Part shown: positions 22,158-33,089 of the stretch, piece by piece | How positions within the stretch are numbered: position 1 is the first letter of the stretch | How the letters are laid out: each line of letters starts with the position of its first letter | Origin: Sweltsa coloradensis | Taxonomy: Eukaryota > Arthropoda > Insecta > Plecoptera > Chloroperlidae | Length of the DNA: 64,000 nucleotides | Assembly: GCA_024449915.1 (NCBI GenBank) | Contig: JAMZAV010000317.1 | Location: 937,501 to 1,001,500 of the forward strand | Reading direction: 5' to 3' | Notes under the pieces: model-generated | The model's input: the letters and a program-made list of their open reading frames with translations, nothing else | Databases searched by the model: none | Told to the model about the DNA's origin: nothing | Translations under genes and position numbers: made by a program

Positions 22158-22418
22158 TTGTCGGCTGTTGCCAAACATGCCGTCGACAACGTCAGCAATC
22201 CCGACCACGAGATACTATTTGATGAAACCCTAATAATATGCCACGAACCTGCTCTATGGCCACGCCTAATCAGGGAGTCAATAGAAATAGCCAAATCACC
22301 CAACAACTTCAACGGTGACGTAGGTGGCTATGAACTGAGTAACTCATGGGCCCCAGTCATCAAACTAGCATCCCGACGCCACAAGGAACTACAACAACTA
22401 CAACAGCAACGTCAATAA
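22158..22418 (+). pseudogene. C-terminal part of Penelope GIY-YIG endonuclease
   Basis: 86 codons. SAVAKHAVD, LFDETLIICHE, LIRESIEIAKSPNNFN and LSNSWAPVI match the C-terminal GIY-YIG nuclease of Penelope-like retroelements, which nicks target DNA. It is preceded in the same element by the GIY and IGQT motifs, broken by stop codons. The end drifts into a CAA-rich repeat (QQLQQQRQ). Confidence 0.8.
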
Positions 22419-22571
22419 CACAGACGACAACAACAACAACCGCAGCTAAAACTACATCGACGACAACAAGTGTTGACGTCATCCTCTCCAACCAGGGGAG
22501 AAAACTACCCCCACTCCACCACGTGTGCCACCCCACCCAATCAGAAGACACCGCCACGGAGGAGTGTTCGG

Positions 22572-22640
22572 CTGAGGCTGAAACAAACTAATCAGCCTCA
22601 GTTCTCATGAATATGTTACCCACAGAGGTAACGAAACGTC
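22572..22640 (+). ncRNA. Possible degenerate hammerhead-ribozyme-like fold
   Basis: A 10-bp hairpin (CTGAGGCTGA/TCAGCCTCAG), then TTCTCATGAATAT, then a 6-bp hairpin (GTTACC/GGTAAC) directly followed by GAAACGTC. Penelope-like elements are known to carry hammerhead motifs with CUGAUGA, stem II and GAAAC. Here CTCATGA is one base off, and four extra bases separate it from stem II, so catalysis is doubtful. Confidence 0.3.
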
Positions 22641-22829
22641 GAGGTACGTACAATGTTTACTGGCGACGCGGAGAAATAACCCAAAACTCTTGCACCTTTG
22701 ATTTGCCCGACCTTGCTCGTAGGCGCGCGGTAGCGACAAAGTCTTTTACCGCACGCTCGAGCGTTCGCCTCCCCGCCGAGGTTCCAGCTGAGGCCGGTGC
22801 AGAGTGCCAAAATACCCAACGGAAAGAAA

Positions 22830-23523
22830 AGCCAAGATCCGGAATGTTTTTTTTTTCTTTCTGTATTTTTGTCTGTCTGTTAACACGATTCCGGCTAAAC
22901 CGATACTCCGATTGCGATGAAATTTTATGGTGGCCTTCGAAATCTCTGAACTAAGAACTGCCACGTTTTTGAGCGCAATCGAAAAATTATTTCTCATGAA
23001 AATCGCAATTTTACGATTTTTTTTCGATTTTTTAAAAATTTCTTCGACTTATTACACCTACAAGCTTTATCCGATTGTAATGATTTTTCACAGAACCTTA
23101 ATTTTATGAATTGATCTATTCGTGTGAAATTTGAGCGTAATCGAAAAATTATTTCTCAAGAAAATCGCAAATTTACGATTTTTTAATTTCTCGGCTTATA
23201 ACACCTACATGCTTTATCCGATATAATGATTTTTTCACAGAACCATAATTTTATGAATTCATATATTCGTGCTAAATTTGTGCGCAATCGAATAAATATT
23301 TCTTATGAAAATTTCAATATTACGATTTTTTACTTTGTTTAAATTACGATTAATTAAAATAAATTAAGTAAATTTTTAATTTAATTTAATTTAATTTAAA
23401 AAAAATCTTCAACAAAGTAATTATTTTTTCACCGAACAACAGAAAATCCGCATAACACATGGCAGCTCAATGCACCAATTACGCTCATCCAACAACGCGA
23501 CGGGACTTAAGCGTTTTCCTAGT
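22830..23523 (+). mobile_element. Dispersed GGATGAGCG-ended repeat, copy 1
   Basis: Carries CCTTCGAAATCTC, repeated GCAATCGAAAAATTATTTCT and TTACGATTTTTT blocks, and the terminus GCTCATCCAACAACGCGACG followed by GGACTTAAGCGTTTTCCTAG. Other copies: 28431-29008 (inverted), 41620-41870 (partial) and 45925-46635. The conserved outer sequence with short inverted ATGAGCG marks suggests a non-autonomous DNA transposon. No protein. Confidence 0.6.
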
Positions 23524-23919
23524 ACATAAAATAATGATTCAGTTGTTTTTCTGCAGTGTACATATTCTTGTATTTCCGAAGGAACAGATACCATTACAGA
23601 CCAAAAATACTCATCCTTCAACGCGACTATAAATAAAGTTTGGAAGCCCAAAGCCCCTTACAAATATTATGTAAGAAAGGTGCGACTCCCGAGTCTGTGT
23701 CGTCTTGTTAACAACGTAAAACAAAACACATTTGTCATTGGATTCAAATATAACTCAATAAACCGCCGAGATACTCTCCCCCGTACCGTAAGAAGACTGC
23801 ATGACTAATGTGAGTCGGAAGATAGATGGCCCGCCCGGAGGCATTCCCTCATAGCTCTCGTCTATTTGTCACCGTGGCTGTTGTCAGCTGAGGTAACAGG
23901 TCCTTCTCCTTGCCTAGCA

Positions 23920-24535
23920 TCACTAACCTCTAGAGAGGTAGGAACTACAGTCTGTTACACTATAACCTGGCTTCACTAGCCTCTAGAGGTAGGAACTACA
24001 GTCAGTTGCACTATAAACCTGGCTTCACTAGACTCTAGAGGTAGGAACTACAGTCTGTTGCACTGTAACCTGGCTTCACTAGACTCTAGAGGTAGGAACT
24101 ACAGTCTGTTGCACTATAACCTGGCTTCACTAGACTCTAGAGGTAGGAACTACAGTCTGTTGCACTGTAACCTGGCTTCACTAGACTCTAGAGGTAGGAA
24201 CTACAGTCTGTTGCACTATAACCTGGCTTCACTAGACTCTAGAGGTAGGAGCTCAGTCTGTTGCACTATAACCTGGCTTCACTAGACTCTAGAGGTAGGA
24301 ACTACAGTCTGTTGCACTATAACCTGGCTTCACTAGACTCTAGAGGTAGGAAACTACAGTCTGTTGCACTGTAACCTGGCTTTACTAGCCTCTAGAGGCA
24401 GGAGCTACAGTCTGTCGCACTATAACCTGGCTTCACTAGACTCTAGAGGTAGGAACTACAGTCTGTTGCACCATAACCTGGCTTCACTAACCTCTAGAGG
24501 AAGGAACTACAGTCTGTTGCACTATAACCTGGCAG
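23920..24535. repeat. 51-bp satellite (about 12 copies)
   Basis: The unit contains CTGGCTTCACTAGACTCTAG and AGGTAGGAACTACAGTCTGT. Being a multiple of three, the plus strand stays open in one frame as a 17-residue repeat (NLASLDSRGRNYSLLHY) over about 228 bases. Single-base indels break that frame, and there is no start, splice or domain context, so I call it satellite and not coding. Confidence 0.9.
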
Positions 24536-24539
24536 TCAG

Positions 24540-27355
24540 GGTTCAAGTGGACAAAGGTCACTGCTGTTCGAATTTAAGTTGAAGGTAGGGGAGAATTCGT
24601 CATTGGGAAAAGTAAGTCCTACAAGATGTACGCCTGGAGAGACCAGCAATTATTCTTACATCACGTATTTGGATCCTCGCCCGACGAGCCCCAGATAAGT
24701 GGCCGTAAGATAGAGACTTTAACAGAAGGGACGATTTGCAAACAATGATTTTAAGTTGACAGCGGATGAAGCATCTGTTTAGAAGTCGGGTAGCAATGAA
24801 ACAGCTGATGTGTGCGACGTCCAATCCAGAGATTCAGTTGCAGCGGGGCTTCGAAGCTTGTTAGATGGTGCTCTTCAAATGGTATTTCCACAAAGAGGAA
24901 TGAGCACGATTCTGGCTTTTAAGGTGAATCCCTCGACCTTTCTAAATAATGCAGTAAATACGTCTGAAAAGTTAGTAGAATATAAAATTGTAAAAGGGAC
25001 TTGATAAAATAGTACATTTTTTCTTTTTCTACGGGACAAGCTAAGAATATTCAAATTGTCCGAGTCAATCTCTCAAGTTCAAAATTGATTTTTAAGCAGC
25101 GGATTTTGGACATTTTTTCTTCGCTCTTTTATCTACAACCTAAATAAAAGGATTATGGTTTTCTATATTTTCTTGCGTTGCACGATTTTTCTCGCCTGCC
25201 GGTACAATTTCAAATTTTGACTTTACACCGAAACTAAAACCCGTTTGTTTTATATTGAGGTTCTAGATAAATGAGTGTTAAAAACAATATGCAAACACCG
25301 GTGCTCAAAATCCAGTTTTGTTCTAGCTGGATTGATTAGGGCAATTGGAATATAAATGTTGATTCTGGGGTAATGTATGTATATGTGGGGCGCGTAATAC
25401 GAGGGTTTTGTAAAATCTCATATAAATCCGCATATATTCCAACAGTCAAAACATCAGTCAACAACTGGCGAAATTTAGTGTTGTTTTTAAGTAATTACAA
25501 TTCTTTGACCAAAGGTACACTCAATATAATTGTAATTGTAATTGTTATTAAACTATGCTAGCAGTCTCTGCACTCATGTTTGATTTTTAACTAGAACCCA
25601 AATTCATTTATAATTTATTTTTATGGGTAAGGAGTATGTTCAATGGCGTAGCGGAAGGCCCCGATGAAATAGATCACATTCTATGAAAATTTCAATAAAC
25701 CAAATCACTCAGAATTGCATTTATAATAACATGACAAAATTCGCGAGGGCCCCCAAAAACCCTAAAACTACTCTATTTATACAAAAAATTCATACAATTT
25801 CAATTTAAAGTAAAAGTAATTTAATTGACAAAACGATATTTAAAAAAAAGATATTACTATTTACTCTTACATTTCTCCAACAACACTTAAATGAACTTTC
25901 TTAAAATCAAAATAGATGAAAACTTAAGTTGGGCAATGAATTGTTATAACTAATAATTACACTAAATTAAGCCAGTTTCGCCATGTGCCTATTAAGGCGC
26001 ATCCTAACATAAGTACAACAGAACTATTGTTTCTCATATTTGATTCTGGGGACAATCACCACCCACTAATAAAGTCTGTATCATTCATAAAAATGCCCTG
26101 AGAGCTATGTGCGGCCTGTGGTACCAGAAAAATGGGAAAACGCCTCATTGCAACGAATTCTTCTTAAAACAGATAATTTTGACCTTGTAAATTGTTCAAC
26201 TCTAGTCAAAAATCAATAAAGATCAATACCTGCTATTAATAATCAAATTCATAGCAATATCACGAATCAAAAGGACAAAATTCATACACAGTATAAGAAA
26301 AAAGTAACTCGATAGTCTATGTCCACATAAATTATTACAAAATGTTTTGAACTTCCATCAGATTTGACTACATTAAATTAAAACACAAGATCTTAAAAGA
26401 TCTTATTACTCAAAACAAGACAATTTTAAGACAAATTGTATTAATTAACGGGAATGAGTGGAACCTGGATTATACAAATAAGCTGCATGGCCCTCTATAC
26501 TTGCACATAGTGTCTGATTTTGATTTGCATTTGTTTATAACAATATAGTAATAAAGTTATATTTTTTAATTTTGAGTATTGTATAATAATTACTAGCCCT
26601 ATGTTTTATTTAACAATTTTCCACATACCTATGATAACAAGGGTCAAGGTAATTAGCGATATTATATATTATGTAATATTGACACTGTATTAGGCAATGG
26701 AAATAAAACTCTTTTTGTATTGTATTTGTAAATAATTAGTTATAATTAATATGTATTACAATCATATTTAAAGCTATATAGACCATTTTCCAAATCAAAT
26801 CTTAGGATTCGATGTAAAAATAAACTCAGTTACACTTAAATTTTGTGTCATAAACATATGCAAAAAAGCTCAGTTTGCTGGTTCATCGAAATGGCGTTGA
26901 CTAAAAAAACTATGTGTTTTTTACATCCAGATGTAGGCGTGTTTTGCCAGGAAGTTACGTCCCATGCTATGTGAAAATAAATGTTCTGGAAAGAGAGAAC
27001 GTTAAAACCTACCGAGTCAATAATTTGCTTTACAAGCTTTTTAAACTGTATTCCCGACCATTGCATACGAATCTGAACATTTTTCACATACGAAGCCTAC
27101 ATCCTTTGCGTTTGATGCGTGACTGTATTACATCGGTTTACATATTTCAGCGAAATGTACGATATCAACAGGCAAAGCGACGGCTGTAATTGACGTAGCA
27201 TGTTCACTATCGTCAACACTTCCATGGTGTCGACCAACTAGGACTCGATAGTGATAGGTGTAGATATTTATATCAAAAACAATTGTTTACACATTTTTTT
27301 ATTGCACAAGTAATTACCCCAATGCATGCAAAGTGCATTTGCTAATGATTGAATG
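24540..27355. other. Intergenic; no gene seen
   Basis: AT-rich. A degraded hAT-like end (CAATGGCGTAGCGGAAGGCC) near 25643 with GGGCCCCC near 25750 hints at another MITE remnant. Short frames at 24810, 25373, 26848 and 26914 overlap or lack any motif. Confidence 0.4.
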
Positions 27356-27360
27356 ATCGG

Positions 27361-27396
27361 TATATAAACCGCTGACAAACTCAGTAAAGTCACTCG
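27361..27396 (+). promoter_or_regulatory. TATA box and initiator of the small secreted-protein gene
   Basis: TATATAAA at 27361-27368. An initiator-like TCACTC at 27390-27395 puts the A about 31 bases from the first T of the TATA box, the usual arthropod spacing. A second initiator-like TCAGTA at 27381 is closer than usual. A splice donor follows at 27465. Alternative: the TTTATAAA at 30923-30930 close to the start codon. Confidence 0.5.
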
Positions 27397-27464
27397 CTCA
27401 ACTGTCGCCAACACAGCAAGAACAAGGTTTCCGAAGTGCACAGCAGTCAGTAAAACCAACAAAC
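27392..27464 (+). other. Noncoding first exon (proposed) of the small secreted-protein gene
   Basis: From the presumed initiator to AACAAAC before the donor GTAAGC. There is no ATG within it. The next good plus-strand acceptor leading to a start codon is TTTTGTTGCAG at 30949, followed by AAGATG. This would make a 3.5-kb 5' UTR intron. Transcript data would settle the link. Confidence 0.4.
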
Positions 27465-27584
27465 GTAAGCATGCTTCCAGATTTAGCTAGCTGTTAGAGG
27501 ACGCAGAAATTTTGTATTTAGCGTAGTTCGATAGCATTTCCATTGTAAAACGTCTTCGAAGTTGACTTAAATATATATTTATTT

Positions 27585-27700
27585 TTTTAACCTTGGCTTT
27601 ACAGTAGGGGACTATGACGTTGGTTTGTTAGTACTTTAGACATAATTTAAAAAAGTGACTGCCCCGGTGTAGTCACTTTTTTAATTTCTTTAATACATAT
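27585..27700. mobile_element. Deletion derivative of the tRNA-bearing foldback element
   Basis: Starts TTAACCTTGGCTTTACAGTA then GGGACTATGACGTTGG, as in the 4.7- and 38-kb elements. It then has AAAAAAGTGACTGCCCC joined directly to GGTGTAGTCACTTTTTTAAT, so the tRNA-like cores and most of the interior are gone, leaving the inverted stem. Confidence 0.6.
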
Positions 27701-28430
27701 AAGTATATAACACATGTATTATTATATGTACATATGTTTGTGTTAATATTTTACATGACATTACACACAACTTGCTGTTGTTTAGGGCCGGTTCCACCAA
27801 ATAAATATTACCTTAAGATGTACACACTTAACATTATCAATATTCCATGAATATGTAGATTTAAAGTATAAATAAATTAAAGTGGGGGGTTGGGACACTA
27901 TCGAACTGTAATATAACTAAAAATAATGAAGCATATTATTTGGTGGGACGAACTCTGGACCCTTTTTAAAATATTTCTCTCGAAGTCTTCTAAGATATTA
28001 TAAATATAAATATTATATCATCCGTTTTTAATAGTTACGCCAACAGTTAGCTATAGTGCCGCTATCCCACATCTACAGTTTAACATGCACTCGGGCTGAA
28101 TTGGCTAACCTTTCCGCTAATCGCGTCATTATAGGATTAATAATATGAGGTAAATATGCGTACTAAAAAACCCTAAAAAACCCGTTAACGTTTCTATTTA
28201 AAATATATAGGACTTTCCAACGAAAAGGAGTTCTATTATATATTATCATCCATAAACAAAAAACCTACAACACCTTTAACGTTCCTATTTAAAATATGAA
28301 GTGGACTTTAACCCGAAAGGGACATTTATTAATTGTTATTATCCATAAACAAAAAAAACTTTAACGTTTCTATTAAATATAAAGGACCTTTCACCCGAAA
28401 AAAGTTTTATTAATTGTTATTGCTATTACT

Positions 28431-29008
28431 AGGAAGCGTGGCAAACGCTTTTAAAGGCGCGTTGTTGGATGAGCGTAATTGGTGCATTGAGCTGCCATGT
28501 GTTACGCAGATTTTCTGTTGTTCTGTGACAAAAATCATTAAGTCGAAGATTTTTTTGAACGAAAAAAATTGTAATTTTTTAATATTAATTTTTTTTAAAT
28601 TGCGATTTTCATAAAAAATAATTATTCGATTGCGCTCAAATATCACACGAATATATTAATTCATAAAATAAAGGTTCTTTGAAAACATAATTACAATCGG
28701 ATAAAGCATGTAGGCCTAGGTGTTAAAAGTCGAAGAAATTTTCGAAATCGAAAAAAATCGTAAAATTGCTTTTTTCTTGAGAAATAATTTTTCGATTGTG
28801 CTCAAAAACGTGGCAGTTCTAAGTTCAGAGATTTCGTAGTCCTCCATAAAATGTCATCGCAATTGGAGTATTGGTTTAGCCGGAATCGTGTTAAAAAAAC
28901 ACACAAATACAAACAAACAAAATGAAGAAAAAAAGAAGAAAAATATTCCGGATTTTTTTCTCCAGTGTAGTGGAATGGAATCTCCACTTCGCTTGCTACG
29001 CTCATCAA
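28431..29008 (-). mobile_element. Dispersed GGATGAGCG-ended repeat, copy 2
   Basis: Reverse-orientation relative of 22830-23523: GCGCGTTGTTGGATGAGCGT, GGTGCATTGAGCTGCCATGT and the AATAATTTTTCGATTG blocks are shared. It ends near CGCTTGCTACGCTCATCAAT. No coding capacity. Confidence 0.6.
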
Positions 29009-29190
29009 TCATTGTTATAAAAGAAAAACAAAGAATAGAACGTTAAAATAAACACCTCGACGTAAATTTGAACCCTCACACAGAAGTCAAACCCGCTACC
29101 ACCCTGCACACATCATTGTGTTGCACCGTGTTGGGAGGTAACGACGGTGGTCCCTCCCATGGAAAGGTTAAATAAAAAAATAAATTCTTG

Positions 29191-29441
29191 TAGGATGCCC
29201 GCTGTAGGGTATACACATCAGATTTAACCGGTGTGACCCTCTTAGGTATATAGCGGATAGGACAATTGTGAAGGGATGTCCGAGGGCTGTTTAAGAGGAC
29301 TCAATCCCTTGCATTCGCATTAACGACTGAGGAAAACCTCGGAAAACCTTCAGTCAGGATTGCCGGTCTCGACGGGATTTGAACCCGGGACCTCCCGCAT
29401 CAGAGTCGAGCGCCTAGAGCTCGAGCCAACACTGTCGGTAT
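29191..29441 (-). mobile_element. tRNA-headed SINE, copy 1
   Basis: On the minus strand it begins ACCGACAGTGTTGGCTCGAG, with box-B-like GGGTTCAAATCCC. The body contains GGTTTTCCTCAG and CCTCGGACATCCCTTCAC. Copies lie at 43697-43946 and, degraded, at 46751-46938. Its head is the non-exon part of the satellite at 9.3-10.7 kb. Confidence 0.65.
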
Positions 29442-29529
29442 GGAAAGGTTAGCCAATTCGGCGGTTCGGCCTAACAGTCCCACCAACTGTTGGCGTGAGA
29501 TAGCGGCACCATCTGTTAGTTAGTTACCA

Positions 29530-29626
29530 ATAGTTAGCTAGTGTCGCTATCCCACGCCAACAGTTAGCTAGTGCCGCTATCCTACGCCAACAGTTAGCTA
29601 GTGCCGCTATCCTACGCCAACTGAAA
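29530..29626. repeat. 30-bp tandem repeat, three copies
   Basis: The unit ACGCCAACAGTTAGCTAGTG then CCGCTATCCT is repeated. A single related unit occurs at 28035-28070, and both places adjoin an inverted TTGGCTAACC/GGTTAGCCAA pair (28100 and 29447), suggesting the ends of one larger element enclosing the interval. Confidence 0.7.
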
Positions 29627-30952
29627 CTACTACACTTGCCTGGAGATAGCAGCACGCGAGAAATAGCACGTACGATAACTCTTGATTCCTTCGTTCCGGG
29701 AAATACAACGATAACAATTATTTACATTTTATTAAACGTGGTGAATGATTGTAAGCATCTCTCCATGTGAATTAGTCTGAAAGTTGTGCAAATTTGTTAT
29801 AGAAGTTTTATGACTGTGTCTAGTACTTTTAGATTTATTTAGTAAGTAAAGTATAGGCCTTCTCACTGGATGTTCATCAACCACCATATTTCGGTATTTG
29901 TTTTCCTGCGTTGGTCATATTTGAAACCAAATACATTGTACTTCGTAAATAAAATCATGTTGGTCCTTGGTCGTATTATCGATGGCAAACATATTATAGA
30001 AGATTTACTACAATACATTCTAAAATATTCACTGTGCGTGTTTCCTTGGTGTGAAGTGGGAGAGGATGATCTAAGCAGCATGTACACCCCCCCCCCTCTC
30101 CCTCACGCCTTTCTAATAAGCTAATTTCTAAACACGCCACTTATTCTATCGTTCGTTTTTTTAAATGAGGCTAAAAGAAAAATGTAAAATACACAAGTCA
30201 TGTGTGTGTACGTCTACCTCCCATGATCATTCTTCCTTTTTTCCAAAGAGGAACAATTGGAGTATTAGCACATCCGTGGAAGCCGTAAATAAATCAAAAT
30301 CAAAATCGACCGACTCCCCCCACCCCACCAATTAACCATAATTCGGAGCTGAATAGTCCCTGCGATCTCCCTGCTAATCAAGCCTGTTAAACCGTTGGAT
30401 GAGATAGGGCAATTTTTTATGTTAAATGTCAATTTAAATATAGCCTGGCTACTCAATACAGCGAATTTCACATATTATGTTCTGTACAACGTTTCGCCCA
30501 TTTTTTTCTATTGCAAAGGATATACACATGTCGTGATCAAAGAACATTTCAATTTACAACAGTTACTATTAACACAAGCTTCGTTATGAACTAGAAAAAA
30601 AACATGGGTGGCCAATTTCGGCCAACATAAAATACTATATCTAAATGAGCCCTGCACACATTTAAACTTGACACGCTGGTACAAAAGACAACACCATTCT
30701 ACAAACGATAGATCTTGAAAGCGCTCCAGAATAAGTCCCCGCGTTCTGCATCAAATCTAGTTTGTCCGAGCTTATCCAACAGTGTTAACTCGATACCGTA
30801 GGATGCAATCTTCATGGACGGGGTTCCCTGTGGTTCCTTCAGTCATATGGCGTAATACGAGTATCTTCACCTCAGCATCATCTGATCGGGCACAGTACAG
30901 AATTGTCGCTGATCGGCTCATGTTTATAAAACCGAACATTTTGTTGCAGAAG

Positions 30953-32970
30953 ATGAATTCCAGAGTGATGCTCGCCTGCTTGGCTGTTGTGTTGGTGTCG
31001 GTTTCCATGGCAACCGCCCGGCCAGAGCCAGGACTAGGAGACCAGGTGAGTGTATCACACTATTAATAATACAAACCTTGAAGATCAACATTTATTTTGC
31101 TTTTGGCAGGTTTCAATATATTGAGTGAATTACCTATACTAGCATGAGAGTTTTTAAAATAGTCAAAATCGGTCAAGAAGTTGCCGAGATTGCAGGCATA
31201 CCGAGAACGAAACAAACAAGAATAAACAATAAATAATAAAAATAATAATAAAAAAAGATTACTAAGAAACTCGAGCAATATCTTTCTCTTAGCAGAATTA
31301 AACTTAAACAAACTATTACATTACAAATACAATCATACGAATTTTTACATTACAGAGTACACACTTCTTTTAGATCTCAATGCTTTTGAGTGTGTAAAGC
31401 TTGGCTGTCTTTTTACAAGTCTTTATATAAGATCACTGCTATACTCAAAAACCTTATTGGTCAGTGATGTATAATCCAACACGAGATTAACCTATTTCAC
31501 AGGTCATTACATTTGTAAATCAGTTTCTATAACTGAATAGGATACGTTAAATAAATAAATATCATTATATTAATACGAATTTCTCCACTAACACCATTGT
31601 GGTCATTTTTTTTTCTTTTTTTGTGGGTGATTCGCTAAAATTAAACTATATCGCTGGACATTTTTGGCATGTGTAATTTTTAAAAATGTATATTAATTTT
31701 ATATTTTGAATAAGTATAGCTCAAATTTATGTAAAGAAAATATAAATGCATACACAACCGGCCTAACGAAAATGTGGATCGCAACTGAGAAGAAGTAAGC
31801 TGTCATCTATGTTGTCGGCACGTCTAATGGTCTGATGGTACACGTCTTATAAGATTTTATTTTTTACTTTGAACGATTTTGTTTCCAGCTGACTGACATA
31901 GGACTGGACACAGGGAGCTTCCCAGCCTTAGGCGACGCGATGTGCAAGTCGGGTAAGTCTTTAGGACACGTACAATTACTAGTGAGTGTGTGTAAACAGT
32001 GCTCACAAAGTCTAGGATATAATTCACATGCTGCGATAATAGACATCAGATTATACAAAGAATGTATCTTCTTTGTAGGCCAGGATATTCTTGCACGTTT
32101 CTCATGTTCAAAACAGCAGAAACAAAAGTATATTTGCAGTTATGAAACTCTTAGAGGGAATAGGACACACTTGTTAGTTGGCAAATTGCTATTCGCTCGG
32201 CCAGGAAGCATCCGACGTAAATGCAAGTTTACATAGTTGTCAATAAAGCGGTCAAGAACAGCCCTACAGTCGTTTATTCGGCTACTAAATATTCGCGAAG
32301 GTGGTAAAATTCAGACTTTTGAACAAAATCCAAAATCGTGAAAATCATTTTTTTTTAAATATATATTTTAAAGCAAATTTCACTCTGCTTCCTTAACATT
32401 TTACTAGACCATAATTATTTATAATTTTTTTAATAATTTTTATTTTAACCCACTAATGTGCTTTAACAGCATAACATATTGAAGAAATTAAAATATGTAT
32501 CTTGCTAGTAAGTAAATTCGAATATTGAGCATATTATTATCTAAGGCAGGCAGGCCTCACAGTCGTATCGAAACAAAGTATACGAAATAACTTAATAAAT
32601 ATTTAATTTCTGAAATATATGTAATTTTATTAGTTTAAATAGATTAAATTTAAAAAGAACTCAGTCACAAACACAATATTTGGTTAATAATTTGGTACTA
32701 ATGCACAGCCATATTTATAATAATTTGTGAAATGATTTTTGTCCTGTCTGTTGTGGTTTTTTAATTGTTAATTTTGTTGAAAAAGTCCAATGATTTATAT
32801 TTATAAGAGTAATAATCTGTTTGGCTTGGTTTGATCAAGGTGTTGGAAGTAAGATCCCGGGCATGGACAAGTTCCCTGGCATGGACATGTTCGGAGGCGG
32901 CGATTGCGACACCACCAAGGAAGACAAAACCACCAAAGCCGCCGCGGAGACGACTACGGAGAGCGCCTAG
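30953..32970 (+). CDS. Small secreted protein, about 95 residues, three coding exons
   Basis: Exons 30953-31045, 31889-31952 and 32840-32970 join in phase (0, then 1). Donors are GTGAGT and GTAAGT; acceptors are TTTGTTTCCAG and GATCAAG, the last with a poor pyrimidine tract. The protein starts MNSRVMLACLAVVLVSVSMA, a clear signal peptide likely cut after ATA before RPEPG. The mature chain is about 70 residues: a middle segment SFPALGDAMCKSG, a Met/Gly stretch PGMDKFPGMDMFGGGDC, and a Thr/Lys/Glu tail ending TTKAAAETTTESA. It has two mature cysteines. I do not recognise the family. The Thr-rich tail resembles the start of the mucin exon at 3.9 kb. An ATTAAA lies about 110 bases after the stop. 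Likely extracellular; no function is assigned. Confidence 0.65.
32680..32790 (+). repeat. Dispersed repeat, partner of 36125-36250
   Basis: Shares TTTGGTACTAATGCACAGCC, ATATTTATA and CTGTTGTGGTTTTTTAATTG with the later copy. It lies in intron 2 of the small secreted-protein gene, just before its last exon. The hammerhead-like part is missing here. Confidence 0.6.
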
Positions 32971-33089
32971 GAGGGCGGTCTGTTGCTGTGTAGACCTAGG
33001 CCTTGGCTTTACGACGAACATATTTATTATAACTAAGCTTATGACAATAATTAATTTGTAATAATATTTATGTAATTGTGTTATTAAAA

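Larger units (their letters stand above)
21745..22680 (+). mobile_element. Penelope-like element, 3' end with GIY-YIG endonuclease
   Basis: Begins with the end of the RT domain (VEKQLPYLDLLLPRL, about 21855-21900). Next comes the GIY-YIG module: GIYKIPCKCGQV, a stop where a Tyr is expected, then IGQTCRTVATRVEEHRHHC (about 22038-22137). It continues into the frame 22158-22418 with HEILFDETLIICHEPALW and RLIRESIEI, which are conserved in Penelope elements. Two in-frame stops (near 22080 and 22138) show decay. Two hairpins and GAAACGTC follow at 22572-22640. Confidence 0.8.

Noticed and set aside
23920..24535. CRISPR array
   Set aside because: The 51-bp units are contiguous with no unique spacers, and the genome is eukaryotic.
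24364..24582. Coding gene from the 17-residue repeat
   Set aside because: Frame breaks between units, and no start or downstream domain.
26848..27189. Overlapping frames of 79 and 91 residues
   Set aside because: Opposite strands, no motifs and AT-rich codon content like the flanks.
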